The position numbers were made by a program, and so were the translations under genes. Shown here one piece after another: positions 33,180-41,800 of a stretch of DNA of 64,000 nt. The notes under the pieces were generated by a model. That model saw nothing but the letters and a program-made list of their open reading frames with translations. It had not been told where the DNA came from and searched no databases. The DNA is taken from NCBI RefSeq assembly GCF_010993745.1, contig NZ_WOTN01000003.1, positions 682,001 through 746,000 on the forward strand, read 5' to 3'. The first letter of the stretch is position 1. Each line of letters starts with the position of its first letter. Source of the stretch: Fodinicola acaciae. Lineage in GTDB: Bacteria > Actinomycetota > Actinomycetes > Mycobacteriales > HKI-0501.

Positions 33180-36100
33180 CCGCGTTGCGCCCAGGCCGCG
33201 ATCGGGTTGCCGAGCCACGCCGAGTCGGCCGGCACCGCGTCGCCGCGGGTCACCAGCGAGCCGGGGCCGACCGTCGTACGCGCACCGATCCGCGCGCCGG
33301 GCAGCACGATGCCGTGCGGGCCCAGCGTCGCGCCGTCGTCGAGTGCCACCTCGTCCATCCGCATGATCCGATCATGGAACAGATGCGTCTGCACCACACA
33401 TCCGCGGTTGATCGTGGTGCCGTCGCCGAGCCGGACCAGATCCGACTCTGGCAGCCAATACGTCTCCAGCCAGGCGCCACGGCCGATTGTGGCACCCATC
33501 GTGCGCAGCCAGGCCGGCAGCAGCGGCGTGCCGGCGACCGCGCCGACCAGCCACGGCACCGCGACCACCTCGACGAACGTGTCGGCCAGCTCGTTGCGCC
33601 AGACGAACGCGCTCCACAGTGGACGCTCGATCGCCCGGAAACGGCCGACCAGCAGCCATTTCACCGCCGTGGTGATCAGGCATCCGAGCACACCGACGGC
33701 GACGAGTACGACGCCGCTGAGCACGGCGGCCAACCAACCGCCGAGCACCAGAAGTGTCGACAAGGTGAGCACGGCGAGAAAAGCCGAGGCCATCACCGGC
33801 AGGATGCGGCAGATTTCCACGGCCGCACGCGCGATCCTCAGCCGCCGCGCCGGCCGGAACGTACGCCCGGCGTCGGTCTGCTCGACCGCGCGGCGCAACG
33901 GAATCGGCGGCATGCCGAGCCAGGACGAGCCTTTCTTGGCCTTGCGCGGCGTCGACGAGAGCACGCCGACCAGGCCCTTCTTCGGCACCGCGTGGCCGGC
34001 GGCGGTGATGCCTGAGTTACCAAGGAAAGCCTGCTTGCCGATCCGCGCCGGCGCGACGTGCAGCCAGCCGTGGCCGAGCTCGTACGTGGCGACCATCGTG
34101 TCGTCGGCGAGGAAAGCGCCATCGGACACCTTGGTCATCTTCGGCACCGCCAACACGGTCGACGCCTCCACCCCGCGACCGACCTTCGCGCCGAGCAGCC
34201 GCAGCCACACCGGCGTGAAAAGGCTCGCGTAGATCGGGAAAAGGCCGACTCGCGCCAGGTCCATCAGCCGCTCGGTGGCCCACACCTGCCAGGCCTTGCG
34301 GCCGTGGACGGGGTGATAGCCGGCGGTCATGCCGAGGCTCAGCGCCCGTACGCCGGCCAGCACTATCAGCGCGTACGTGAGGAAATACGCCACCGCGGCG
34401 GCCGGCGAGACGGCGAGCGCGCGCACGACCGCGCCGGAAACCGTTGCCTGACCGGAAACCGACCAGCCGAGCAGCGCCAATGCCGGCAGTGCCGCGAAAG
34501 CCGGCACCAGGCCGAGCAGGATCGAGGTCAGGCCGAAGATCGCGGCCCACAGCCGCTTGCGCTCGGAGGCGCCGGCCGGCCATTTCAGGCCGTCGCCACC
34601 GGTGCGTACGGCCGGCGAACCGGACCACCGCTGGCCGGCCGGCACCGCGCCGGAAACCGTTGAACCGGCGGCGATCTCGGCGCCCTTGCCGATGCGCGCA
34701 CCTGGCAGCAGGGTCGTACGACCACCTACGCGTGCACCAGCGCCGACGCGGATTTTGCCGACGTGCAGCCGATCTCCGTCGACCCAGTAGCCGGACAGAT
34801 CGACGTCCGGCTCAATCGCGGCGCCACGGCCGAGCTTGAGCAGGCCGGTCACCGGCGGCGGCGAATGCAGGTCGACATCCTTGCCGACCTTGGCGCCGAG
34901 CGCCTTGGCGTAATGCGTCATCCAGGACGCACCGGAAACATTGGTGACACCGCTGAGGTCCGCGAGCCGCTCGGCGAACCACAGTCGCATGTGGACGGAG
35001 CCGCCGCGCGCGTACGTGCCGGGACGTACGCGCCGCAGCAACAGACGCGACACACCGGCGGTCAGCGCGATGCGGCCCGGTGGCGTGAAAAGTGCCAGCC
35101 AGCCGGCCGCTATCCACCACCACGAGGTCGTCGGAGACCAGGCGGCACCAAGGAAAGCCAGCACGTTGCCGATCGCGGCGGCGACCGTGACCCATCGCAG
35201 ACCGACCACCGTCATCAACGGGATCATCAGCAGCGACTGCAAAACTCCGGTGAGGCGCGGCGTCGGCCGGACCTCGCGGCGAGTCGTCTGAGCGCAGTCG
35301 ATCGCGTCCAGCACGGCGGCGAGCGCGCCGAGCTTCGGGTTCTGGTAGATGTCGACGATCGCGACGCCGGGGTGCTTCTCGCGTATCCGGGCGACCAACT
35401 GCGCCGCCGTCAGGCTGCCGCCGCCGTGTGAGAAGAAGTCGGCGCTGGCGTTTTTCACCTGTACGCCAAGGATGTCGGCCCAGCACTCGGCCAGCCACCG
35501 CTCGGTCGGCGACAGGTCGATCGCCGAAGTGTCCACTGTGGACAGTGGCCAGGGCAGCGCGGCGCGGTCGACCTTGCCGGACGTACGAGTCGGCAGATCG
35601 TCGACGACCGCGATCAACGGCACCAGCGCCGCCGGCAGTTGCTCGCGCAGCGTCTCCGCGGCCGCATCTGTGTCAAATTCACCGCGCGGCACGACGTATC
35701 CGACCAGGATGTGGTTGCCGGCAGGCGTTTTCTGCACCGCGCAAGCGGCGCCGGCCACGTGTGGCAACGCCTGCAGCGCCGCGTCGACCTCGCCGAGCTC
35801 GATGCGCCGGCCGCCGAGCTTGACCTGTTCGTCAGCGCGGCCAACGAAAAGCAGGCCCTCCGGCTCGGCGCGTACGATGTCGCCGCTGCGATAGGCGCGC
35901 TGCCAACCGAGCGAGTGCAGCGGCGCGAACTTCTCCGCGTCCTTCGCCTCGTCCAGATAGCGAGCGAGGCCGGCGCCGCCGATCACCAGTTCGCCGCTCT
36001 CACCCATCGTGACCGGCTCGCCGTCGGCGCCGACCACCGCGAGCTGCCAGCCGTCCAACGGCAGGCCGATCCGGACCGGTCCGTCGCCGGTCAGCTGGGC

Positions 36101-37036
36101 CGCGCACGCGACCACAGTGGCCTCGGTCGGACCGTATGTGTTCCACACCTCTCGGCCTTCGACCGCCACGCGTTCGGCCAGCTCAGGCGGGCACGCCTCG
36201 CCGCCGAAGATCAACAGCCGGACCTCGTCCAGCGCGTCCGCCGGCCACAGCGCGGCCAGCGTCGGCACCGTGGAGACGATCGTGATGCCCTGCGCGACCA
36301 GCCACGGACCGAGGTCGACACCGGTGCGTACCAGCGACCGCGGCGCCGGCACCAGACACGCTCCGTGACGCCAAGCCAGCCACATCTCCTCGCACGACGC
36401 GTCGAAGGCGACCGACAGGCCGGCCAGCACGCGGTCGCCGGGTCCGATCGGCTCGTCCGGCAGGAACAGCCGGGCCTCGGCGTCCACGAACGCGGCGGCG
36501 GCGCGGTGGCTGACCGCCACGCCTTTCGGCTTGCCGGTCGAGCCGGAGGTGAAGATGATCCAGGCGTCGTCACGTACGGTAGGCGGCAGCTGCTGACCGA
36601 GCGGTGCGCCGACCATGTCGATCCGACCGTCGTCGCCGACCACCGCACACACGCCTGCCTCGGTGAACACCACCTCGGCGCGCTCGTCCGGGTCGTCGGC
36701 GTCCACTGGGACGTACGCGGCGCCGGCGGCGATCACCGCGAGGATCGCTACGTAGAGTTCGGCGCGGCCGGACGAAATCCGTACGCCGACCCGCTCGCCG
36801 GCGCCGATGCCGGCGGCCGCGAGCTTGCCGCGCATCGTCTCGACCTCGTCGGCGAGCTGCCGGTAGGTGAGCACGGTGGTGCCGTCGTCGATCGCCTCGG
36901 CGCCGGGGTGGCGCGCGACCGTCGCGCGGAAAATGTCCAGCAGCGTCCGCGGCGGCGCTGCATCGATCGAGGCGTAAATCGCGCGTCGTGACGGAGTTTC
37001 CGCCGGAGAAACGGTGGAGTCGAGCGTGACGGTCAC
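33176..37036 (-). CDS. Pls/PosA-family non-ribosomal peptide synthetase
   Basis: 1286 residues. An adenylation domain (about 30-500; IIFTSGSTGKPKGV, NTYGPTEATV, GELVIGG, YRSGD, GRADEQVKLGGRRIEL) is followed by a carrier domain (serine in FFSHGGGSLTAAQLV), then a membrane-embedded half with several helices and left-handed beta-helix (hexapeptide) repeats (KIRVGAGARVGGRTTLLPGARIGKGAEI type). No condensation or thioesterase domain is present. This is the layout of polylysine synthetase-like enzymes that link one amino acid repeatedly. GTG 37036 gives the first in-frame start. It is coupled to the M1 peptidase. Which amino acid is activated cannot be said. Confidence 0.9.
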   Translation of the reverse strand: MTVTLDSTVSPAETPSRRAIYASIDAAPPRTLLDIFRATVARHPGAEAIDDGTTVLTYRQLADEVETMRGKLAAAGIGAGERVGVRISSGRAELYVAILAVIAAGAAYVPVDADDPDERAEVVFTEAGVCAVVGDDGRIDMVGAPLGQQLPPTVRDDAWIIFTSGSTGKPKGVAVSHRAAAAFVDAEARLFLPDEPIGPGDRVLAGLSVAFDASCEEMWLAWRHGACLVPAPRSLVRTGVDLGPWLVAQGITIVSTVPTLAALWPADALDEVRLLIFGGEACPPELAERVAVEGREVWNTYGPTEATVVACAAQLTGDGPVRIGLPLDGWQLAVVGADGEPVTMGESGELVIGGAGLARYLDEAKDAEKFAPLHSLGWQRAYRSGDIVRAEPEGLLFVGRADEQVKLGGRRIELGEVDAALQALPHVAGAACAVQKTPAGNHILVGYVVPRGEFDTDAAAETLREQLPAALVPLIAVVDDLPTRTSGKVDRAALPWPLSTVDTSAIDLSPTERWLAECWADILGVQVKNASADFFSHGGGSLTAAQLVARIREKHPGVAIVDIYQNPKLGALAAVLDAIDCAQTTRREVRPTPRLTGVLQSLLMIPLMTVVGLRWVTVAAAIGNVLAFLGAAWSPTTSWWWIAAGWLALFTPPGRIALTAGVSRLLLRRVRPGTYARGGSVHMRLWFAERLADLSGVTNVSGASWMTHYAKALGAKVGKDVDLHSPPPVTGLLKLGRGAAIEPDVDLSGYWVDGDRLHVGKIRVGAGARVGGRTTLLPGARIGKGAEIAAGSTVSGAVPAGQRWSGSPAVRTGGDGLKWPAGASERKRLWAAIFGLTSILLGLVPAFAALPALALLGWSVSGQATVSGAVVRALAVSPAAAVAYFLTYALIVLAGVRALSLGMTAGYHPVHGRKAWQVWATERLMDLARVGLFPIYASLFTPVWLRLLGAKVGRGVEASTVLAVPKMTKVSDGAFLADDTMVATYELGHGWLHVAPARIGKQAFLGNSGITAAGHAVPKKGLVGVLSSTPRKAKKGSSWLGMPPIPLRRAVEQTDAGRTFRPARRLRIARAAVEICRILPVMASAFLAVLTLSTLLVLGGWLAAVLSGVVLVAVGVLGCLITTAVKWLLVGRFRAIERPLWSAFVWRNELADTFVEVVAVPWLVGAVAGTPLLPAWLRTMGATIGRGAWLETYWLPESDLVRLGDGTTINRGCVVQTHLFHDRIMRMDEVALDDGATLGPHGIVLPGARIGARTTVGPGSLVTRGDAVPADSAWLGNPIAAWAQRG

Positions 37037-37195
37037 CGTGAACCGGCCGGTTCAACCCGCATTCTTCACCTTCTCCAGATCCCCCCAACCAGGCAGAACA
37101 CCTGGCGCAGACCGACCAAGTGTACGGCAGGTGAACGAAATGCCGGGTATTCGCTGCACTTTAGTGTCCAAACACACGTCCGGTAGGTTGCGGTG

Positions 37196-37960
37196 ATGAG
37201 AGCTTTTGACCTGAGTGGACATGTCACGGTCGTCACAGGCGGCAATTCCGGAATTGGCCTGGCAATGGCCGGCGGACTCGCCGAAGCCGGCGCCAATGTC
37301 TGCATTTGGGGGACAAACACCGAGCGCAATGCCGCGGCCGCCGAGCAGTTGCGCGCACACGGGCACGGCGTGCTCGCGCTTTCCTGCGATGTGGGCGAAG
37401 AAGACCAGGTCGAGGCCGCGATGGCGCAAACCGTCGAGCATTTCGGCCGCCTCGACTCGTGTTTCGCCAACGCCGGCGTGACCGGTGGCGGCACGCGTTT
37501 CGTGGAAACGGATCTGGCCGCGTTCCGCCGGGTGACGCGCGTCAACCTGGACGGCGCTTTCCTGACTTTTCGCGCGGCCGCTCGACAACTCGTCGCACAG
37601 GGCGAAGGCGGCAGCCTGGTGGCGACCGCGAGCCTCGCCGCGGTGCAGGGGCCGCCGCGCGGTCAGGCGTACGCGGCCAGCAAAGGCGGCCTGATCTCGA
37701 TGGTCAAGGCGATCGCGATGGAACTGGCCAAACACCGTATTCGCGCCAACGCGATCCTGCCTGGCTGGATCAGCACGCCACTGGCCGATCCGGCCCTGAA
37801 CTCCGAGCCGTTCCACCGCCGCGTGCTGCCGCGCGTGCCGGCCGGACGATGGGGCGAGCCGGCCGACTTCGCCGGCTTGGCGGTCTATCTGGCCAGTCCG
37901 GCCAGCGCGTACCACACCGCCGACACGATCACCGTCGACGGCGGATACGTGGCCTTCTGA
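37196..37960 (+). CDS. Short-chain dehydrogenase/reductase
   Basis: 254 residues. The cofactor motif is VVTGGNSGIGLAMAGGLA, the active-site serine lies in VATASLAAVQG, the Tyr-Lys pair in YAASKGG, and the C-terminus has PGWIST and TITVDGGYV, all classical SDR features. It would oxidise or reduce an alcohol/ketone with NAD(P)(H). ATG 37196 was used; a GTG at 37193 is directly before it. It is divergent from the synthetase gene across a 159-bp gap with an AT-richer promoter region. Confidence 0.92.
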   Translation: MRAFDLSGHVTVVTGGNSGIGLAMAGGLAEAGANVCIWGTNTERNAAAAEQLRAHGHGVLALSCDVGEEDQVEAAMAQTVEHFGRLDSCFANAGVTGGGTRFVETDLAAFRRVTRVNLDGAFLTFRAAARQLVAQGEGGSLVATASLAAVQGPPRGQAYAASKGGLISMVKAIAMELAKHRIRANAILPGWISTPLADPALNSEPFHRRVLPRVPAGRWGEPADFAGLAVYLASPASAYHTADTITVDGGYVAF

Positions 37961-38004
37961 CGGTTGGGACCGGTCCCCCGTTGGTTGTGTCAGACTGACC
38001 TGCC

Positions 38005-38469
38005 ATGCGGACCCCTGCCGGAATGCTTGTGGTGCTGGCCGTGCTCGCCGGCTGCGGCGCGTCGAGCGGGGTGACCGTTGACTGTCACGGCGCGAAACCC
38101 GGATCGGTCTATGCGGAGCCAATCCTGGTCGAGCGCGCCGACAACCCCAGCAGGGTCGAGCCGTATCTGCTCTATGTCGCCTGCAAAACCGACGACGAGG
38201 CGGCGATCGTCGACAGCCATGGAAAACGCTATCGCGACTTCGACGACTTTCGCGCCAACAACAGCGACTTCACCGCCAAGGACCAGCTCTCGGTGGCTCG
38301 CCGGATGCCGTCGCGCGGACAGCACACCGGGACGGTCAACCTGTCCGGCCACACCTCGCCGCCGGTCAACTGGTGGCTGGTCGGCGGCGGCGTCATCGCA
38401 CTACTGGCGATCGGCGCGTTCGCGTACTGGCGAATCTTCCGCCGGCCAACCGGTCCGCCGGTGTACTAG
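38005..38469 (+). CDS. Putative lipoprotein with C-terminal membrane anchor
   Basis: 154 residues. The N-terminus MRTPAGMLVVLAVLAGCGASS fits a lipobox with Cys at 17; a second membrane helix is at about 122-142 (WWLVGGGVIALLAIGAFAYW), followed by a basic cytoplasmic tail. The extracytoplasmic part has two further cysteines (VDCHG, YVACK). The TAG stop is the first three bases of the family 2 repeat, so the native C-terminus may have been shortened or fixed by that insertion. Function unknown. Confidence 0.7.
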   Translation: MRTPAGMLVVLAVLAGCGASSGVTVDCHGAKPGSVYAEPILVERADNPSRVEPYLLYVACKTDDEAAIVDSHGKRYRDFDDFRANNSDFTAKDQLSVARRMPSRGQHTGTVNLSGHTSPPVNWWLVGGGVIALLAIGAFAYWRIFRRPTGPPVY

Positions 38470-38560
38470 GGTCCGTTTCGAAGTCCCACGCGGCGATAGC
38501 CGGGCCGAACGCCGCCTGGATCTCGACTCTCATCCACGTGGGACTTCGAAACAGACCCTA
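38467..38560. repeat. Small inverted-end repeat, family 2 copy 2 (94 bp)
   Basis: Begins TAGGGTCCGTTTCGAAG and ends CTTCGAAACAGACCCTA; the inverted ends extend about 24 bp with one mismatch. The interior matches the copy at 14465-14577. It provides the TAG stop of the plus-strand lipoprotein gene and, on the minus strand, the last nine sense codons and TGA of the OMP-decarboxylase-like gene. Confidence 0.88.
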
Positions 38561-39234
38561 AAAGCGGATGCGAGCGCGGCGGCCGGATCGGCGGCCCTGG
38601 TGATCGAGCGACCCAGGACGATGTGTGTGGCACCTGCTCGAAAAGCCTCCGCCGGTCCGGCCGTGCGCGCGTGATCGGCGTTGCCGTCACTGGCAAGGCG
38701 CACACCTGGCGTGACGATCAACGGCTCGTGACCGAGCTGGGCACGGATTTTCGCGGCCTCTCTCGGGGAAGCGACAACGCCGTCACATCCGGCGGCGCGT
38801 GCGAGCGTCGCCAGTCGTACGACCTGATCGTCCACCTTCGCCGCGACACCGACCCGCGCGAGCTCGTCATCGGTCACACTCGTGACGACGGTCAACGCGA
38901 TCACTTTGAGGCGTGGAAAGTCCGTCGCCGCCTCGACCGCGGCCGCCATGATCCGCGGACCCGCCATCGCGTGCACGGTTACCATCGACGCGCCGACGCG
39001 GCCGGCGGCTCGTACGGCCGCCGCCACCGACGCCGGGATCTCGAACAGCTTCAGGTCGAGGAAGACGTCTTTTCCTTGCACCGCAAGGCGCGCGGCCAGG
39101 TCCGGACCAGCGGAGGTCAGAAGCTGCAGTCCGATCTTGTAAGCACGCGCATTGTCGCCGAGCCGATCGACGATCGCCTCCGCTTCGGCATTGCTGTCAA
39201 AGTCGAGAGCGACGAAGACGCGTCCGCTGTCCAT
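38530..39234 (-). CDS. Orotidine-5'-phosphate decarboxylase-like protein
   Basis: 234 residues from ATG 39234. The barrel follows type-1 OMP decarboxylases: FVALDFDSNAEA, FLDLKLFEIPASV, VTVHAMAGPRIM, CDGVVASPREA and LIVTPGVR. The catalytic DxKxxD motif reads DLKLFE, with the last Asp replaced by Glu. The final nine residues (RVCFEVPRG) come from the family 2 repeat. It lies four bases downstream of the ADP-ribosylglycohydrolase gene. It may be a true pyrF or a paralog in the same superfamily; no other pyrimidine gene is near. Confidence 0.75.
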   Translation of the reverse strand: MDSGRVFVALDFDSNAEAEAIVDRLGDNARAYKIGLQLLTSAGPDLAARLAVQGKDVFLDLKLFEIPASVAAAVRAAGRVGASMVTVHAMAGPRIMAAAVEAATDFPRLKVIALTVVTSVTDDELARVGVAAKVDDQVVRLATLARAAGCDGVVASPREAAKIRAQLGHEPLIVTPGVRLASDGNADHARTAGPAEAFRAGATHIVLGRSITRAADPAAALASAFRVCFEVPRG

Positions 39235-39238
39235 GGTC

Positions 39239-40564
39239 CTATCTTCGCCGACCGGCGAGACGGAGCGTACGCGCGGCCAGGTCGTCGATGCCGGACTCTC
39301 CGAAACCGAAGACCGCGCTGCTGATCCGGCCACGCAACGGCTCGACCAGCGCGGCCGGAATCGCGTCGTAGCCGAGAAAGGCGCCGGCCCATGAGCCGGC
39401 GGTCGCGCCAATCGAGTCGGTGTCCAGCGCGGCCTGCACGGCAAGTCCTGTGGTGGCACCGAAATCGCCGTCACCCCACAACAGCGCGGCGGCCAGCGCA
39501 CCGGCGTTGTTGATCGTGTGGACCCAGCTCATCGTCGGATAGCGCCGCTCGAGCGCCTCCATCGCCTCTTCCCAGCTGGCGCCTCGCTCGAAGTCGGCCA
39601 GCACCGCGGTGATCTCGGTCGCGAGCCGCGAGGTCGGCGGAATGTGTTGCAACGACTCGACAACGGACGCTTTCGCGCTGGTGGCGGTGAAGGCAGAGGC
39701 GACCAACGCGGCGGCCCACATCTCGCCGTAGATGCCGTTGGCGCGATGGCTCAGCGCCGCGTCCGCGTACGCCAACATCGCGGCTCGACGGGGATTTCCC
39801 GGTGCCACATAACCGAAAATGTCGGCGCGGATCAGCGCACCGATCCATTCGCGATAAGGATTGCGAAACTCACCGACCCGTTCGAAAGGGATCTCGCGTA
39901 CCAGATTCTGGTAGGTCGCGCGCTCGGCCGTGTAGACCTGGTAGACCGGGAAACGGTAGAGCCACTCGGTCGCCACGTCACGGCTGGTGTAGCCGTCACC
40001 GTAGTTTTCCAGGATGTGCAGGCCAAGGACGGTGTAGTCGACGTCGTCATCGCGTATCGATCCGTCGATCCGGCCTTCGGTGACGCCGTCGAAACCCCAC
40101 GATCCGAAGACACTCGTGGCGCCGCCGTCCGCATACGGCACATAGCCGGTCAACGGATACGCGTCGTAGGACAGCAGATATTCCTTCACGCCAAGGCGTC
40201 TGGCCCCGCCCTCGAACGGTTTTCCCATCATGTTGCCGACGACCCGGCCGGCCCAGGCGCCGCGTACGCGATCGTCGAGCCGGTCGGGCCGCTGGCTGGG
40301 ACCGGCCGGCGCAAGCTCGGCGAGGATGTCCGCCAGCCGCGATCCTTCGAAATGCGGCCAGTCGGGCGGTTCTGGCCGCGCGAGCGCCGCCTCGTACAAG
40401 GCGATCAGCGCGGCATCGTGGTCGGCGTCGACCCGAGTCAGCTCCTCGCGCAGGTCCGCGACCTCGCGGCCACTTTCGGCCGCCTGCTCGATCTCGTTGC
40501 GCGCCAACGAGATCGGCGTCTGGGTGGTCGCGGCCGCGGACTCCTGCACGAAGGTGTATTCCAT
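39239..40564 (-). CDS. ADP-ribosylglycohydrolase-family protein
   Basis: 441 residues. The helical ADP-ribosylglycohydrolase domain begins near residue 95 (RVRGAWAGRVVGNMMGKPFEGG) with the dinuclear metal ligands in SIRDDDVDYTVLGLHILE and AALDTDSIGATAGSWAGAFLG. The N-terminal about 90 residues are acidic and helical. Members remove ADP-ribose from proteins or small molecules or cleave related N-glycosides. The four-base gap to the OMP-decarboxylase-like gene implies co-expression and perhaps a shared nucleoside-type substrate. Confidence 0.85.
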   Translation of the reverse strand: MEYTFVQESAAATTQTPISLARNEIEQAAESGREVADLREELTRVDADHDAALIALYEAALARPEPPDWPHFEGSRLADILAELAPAGPSQRPDRLDDRVRGAWAGRVVGNMMGKPFEGGARRLGVKEYLLSYDAYPLTGYVPYADGGATSVFGSWGFDGVTEGRIDGSIRDDDVDYTVLGLHILENYGDGYTSRDVATEWLYRFPVYQVYTAERATYQNLVREIPFERVGEFRNPYREWIGALIRADIFGYVAPGNPRRAAMLAYADAALSHRANGIYGEMWAAALVASAFTATSAKASVVESLQHIPPTSRLATEITAVLADFERGASWEEAMEALERRYPTMSWVHTINNAGALAAALLWGDGDFGATTGLAVQAALDTDSIGATAGSWAGAFLGYDAIPAALVEPLRGRISSAVFGFGESGIDDLAARTLRLAGRRR

Positions 40565-40574
40565 CCGCCGATGA

Positions 40575-41375
40575 TCACCCCTGCAGGGACCCCTGGACAA
40601 GGTTGGCGTAGGCGGCCTGGCCGCTGGTGTTGGGGTGGTAGGACTCGGTGACCGGGTTGGACAGGCCGTTGATCCACTCCGGGTTGTCGCAGACCGCGTG
40701 GCCGGTGAAGGCGGATCGTACGTCCACGAAACCAAAACCGTGTGCGCTCGCGCGGCCGCCGATCGTCGTGGCCAGCAGGTCGCTGGTCTCGTTGAGCCGC
40801 GACTGCTCGTCCGGACTGATCCGCGCGCCGGCGTTGCACTGCTGGCCGTTGAAGATCCGCGGATAGCCGACCACGGTCACCTTCGCGTTCGGCGCCAGTG
40901 AACGGATCTTGCTGTAGAGGCCGTCCAGCGAACCCGGCAGCGTGTTGCGGATGTAGTTCTGGGCGTTGTCGATGTCACCCCAGCAGGTGTACGGCCACGG
41001 CTTGGCGCATTGCGTGATGACACTGGAAAAACCGGCGTCGTTGCCGCCGACCATGACGGTCACGTAGCGCGTACCCGACGACAGGCTTCCCAGCTGGTTG
41101 TTCAGCACGTCCGGCACCCGCGCGCCGGAGCAGGCCGCGAATGTCAGCGACAGCTCCAAACGCTGCGAGTCGAGCACCGGATAGGCGTAGTTCGAGCGCT
41201 TGCAGCTCGAGTTGTCGTACGTGTAGGAGCGCGTACCAACTCCGGAGGTGTAGGAGTCGCCGAGCGCCGTGTAGGCCGGTCCGGCGGCGTGTGCCGGTCC
41301 ACTGCCGAGTCCGATGCAGGCGAGCGCGACGCCGCCTGCGAGCAATGCCTTTGCCAACCGCGCGAACCGTGCCAT
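40575..41375 (-). CDS. Secreted SGNH/GDSL esterase
   Basis: 266 residues from ATG 41375 with CGGAGGCTGGAG upstream. A signal peptide (about 1-30, ending GPAHAAGP) indicates secretion. Block I is ALGDSYTSGVGT, the asparagine block is VGGNDAGF, and the catalytic Asp/His block is near the C-terminus (SYHPNTSGQ). Six cysteines in the mature protein suggest disulfides, as in Streptomyces secreted esterases. It ends 10 bp before the start of the ADP-ribosylglycohydrolase gene, on the same strand. Confidence 0.92.
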   Translation of the reverse strand: MARFARLAKALLAGGVALACIGLGSGPAHAAGPAYTALGDSYTSGVGTRSYTYDNSSCKRSNYAYPVLDSQRLELSLTFAACSGARVPDVLNNQLGSLSSGTRYVTVMVGGNDAGFSSVITQCAKPWPYTCWGDIDNAQNYIRNTLPGSLDGLYSKIRSLAPNAKVTVVGYPRIFNGQQCNAGARISPDEQSRLNETSDLLATTIGGRASAHGFGFVDVRSAFTGHAVCDNPEWINGLSNPVTESYHPNTSGQAAYANLVQGSLQG

Positions 41376-41800
41376 CTCCAGCCTCCGCTGCCGAGGGGGT
41401 GTCGCAATGCCGGACAAAGGATGGCGTGTAGGAGAGGTACGACACAAGAGTCAGTTCGGAAAATGATTGCCAAACGGGTCCAGGCCGACACGCGGTGGTG
41501 ACGGGAAGTTTTGCGCACTGACAGGGCAAGTCCCGGACTGGTTGCCGAAAACACAATGTTCGCAAGGAAAAATTATCGTTCAGTCGGTGACTGGTTTCCG
41601 CATCCGGCCGCGTTGAGCGTACGTCCGACCGGGGAGGTGATATCGGATCGATAACGGCGGGCCAGGTGGACCACGTCGGAGGGAGGAAACACTTCCTCCC
41701 ATTCTCAACGTATAGCCGAGATGGGGGCTTGCGGCAAGACCCCCGTCGTCCTGCAGAATCGCTCGCCGTGGCCATTACCAGCGAAAACAGGAGTCGCGAA
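41376..41800. other. Intergenic region, no gene supported
   Basis: A 425-bp gap between the divergent esterase and glycosyltransferase genes. It is less GC-rich around 41540-41590 (AAAATTATCG) and must hold both promoters. I saw no convincing operator, RNA gene or small reading frame. Confidence 0.5.
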
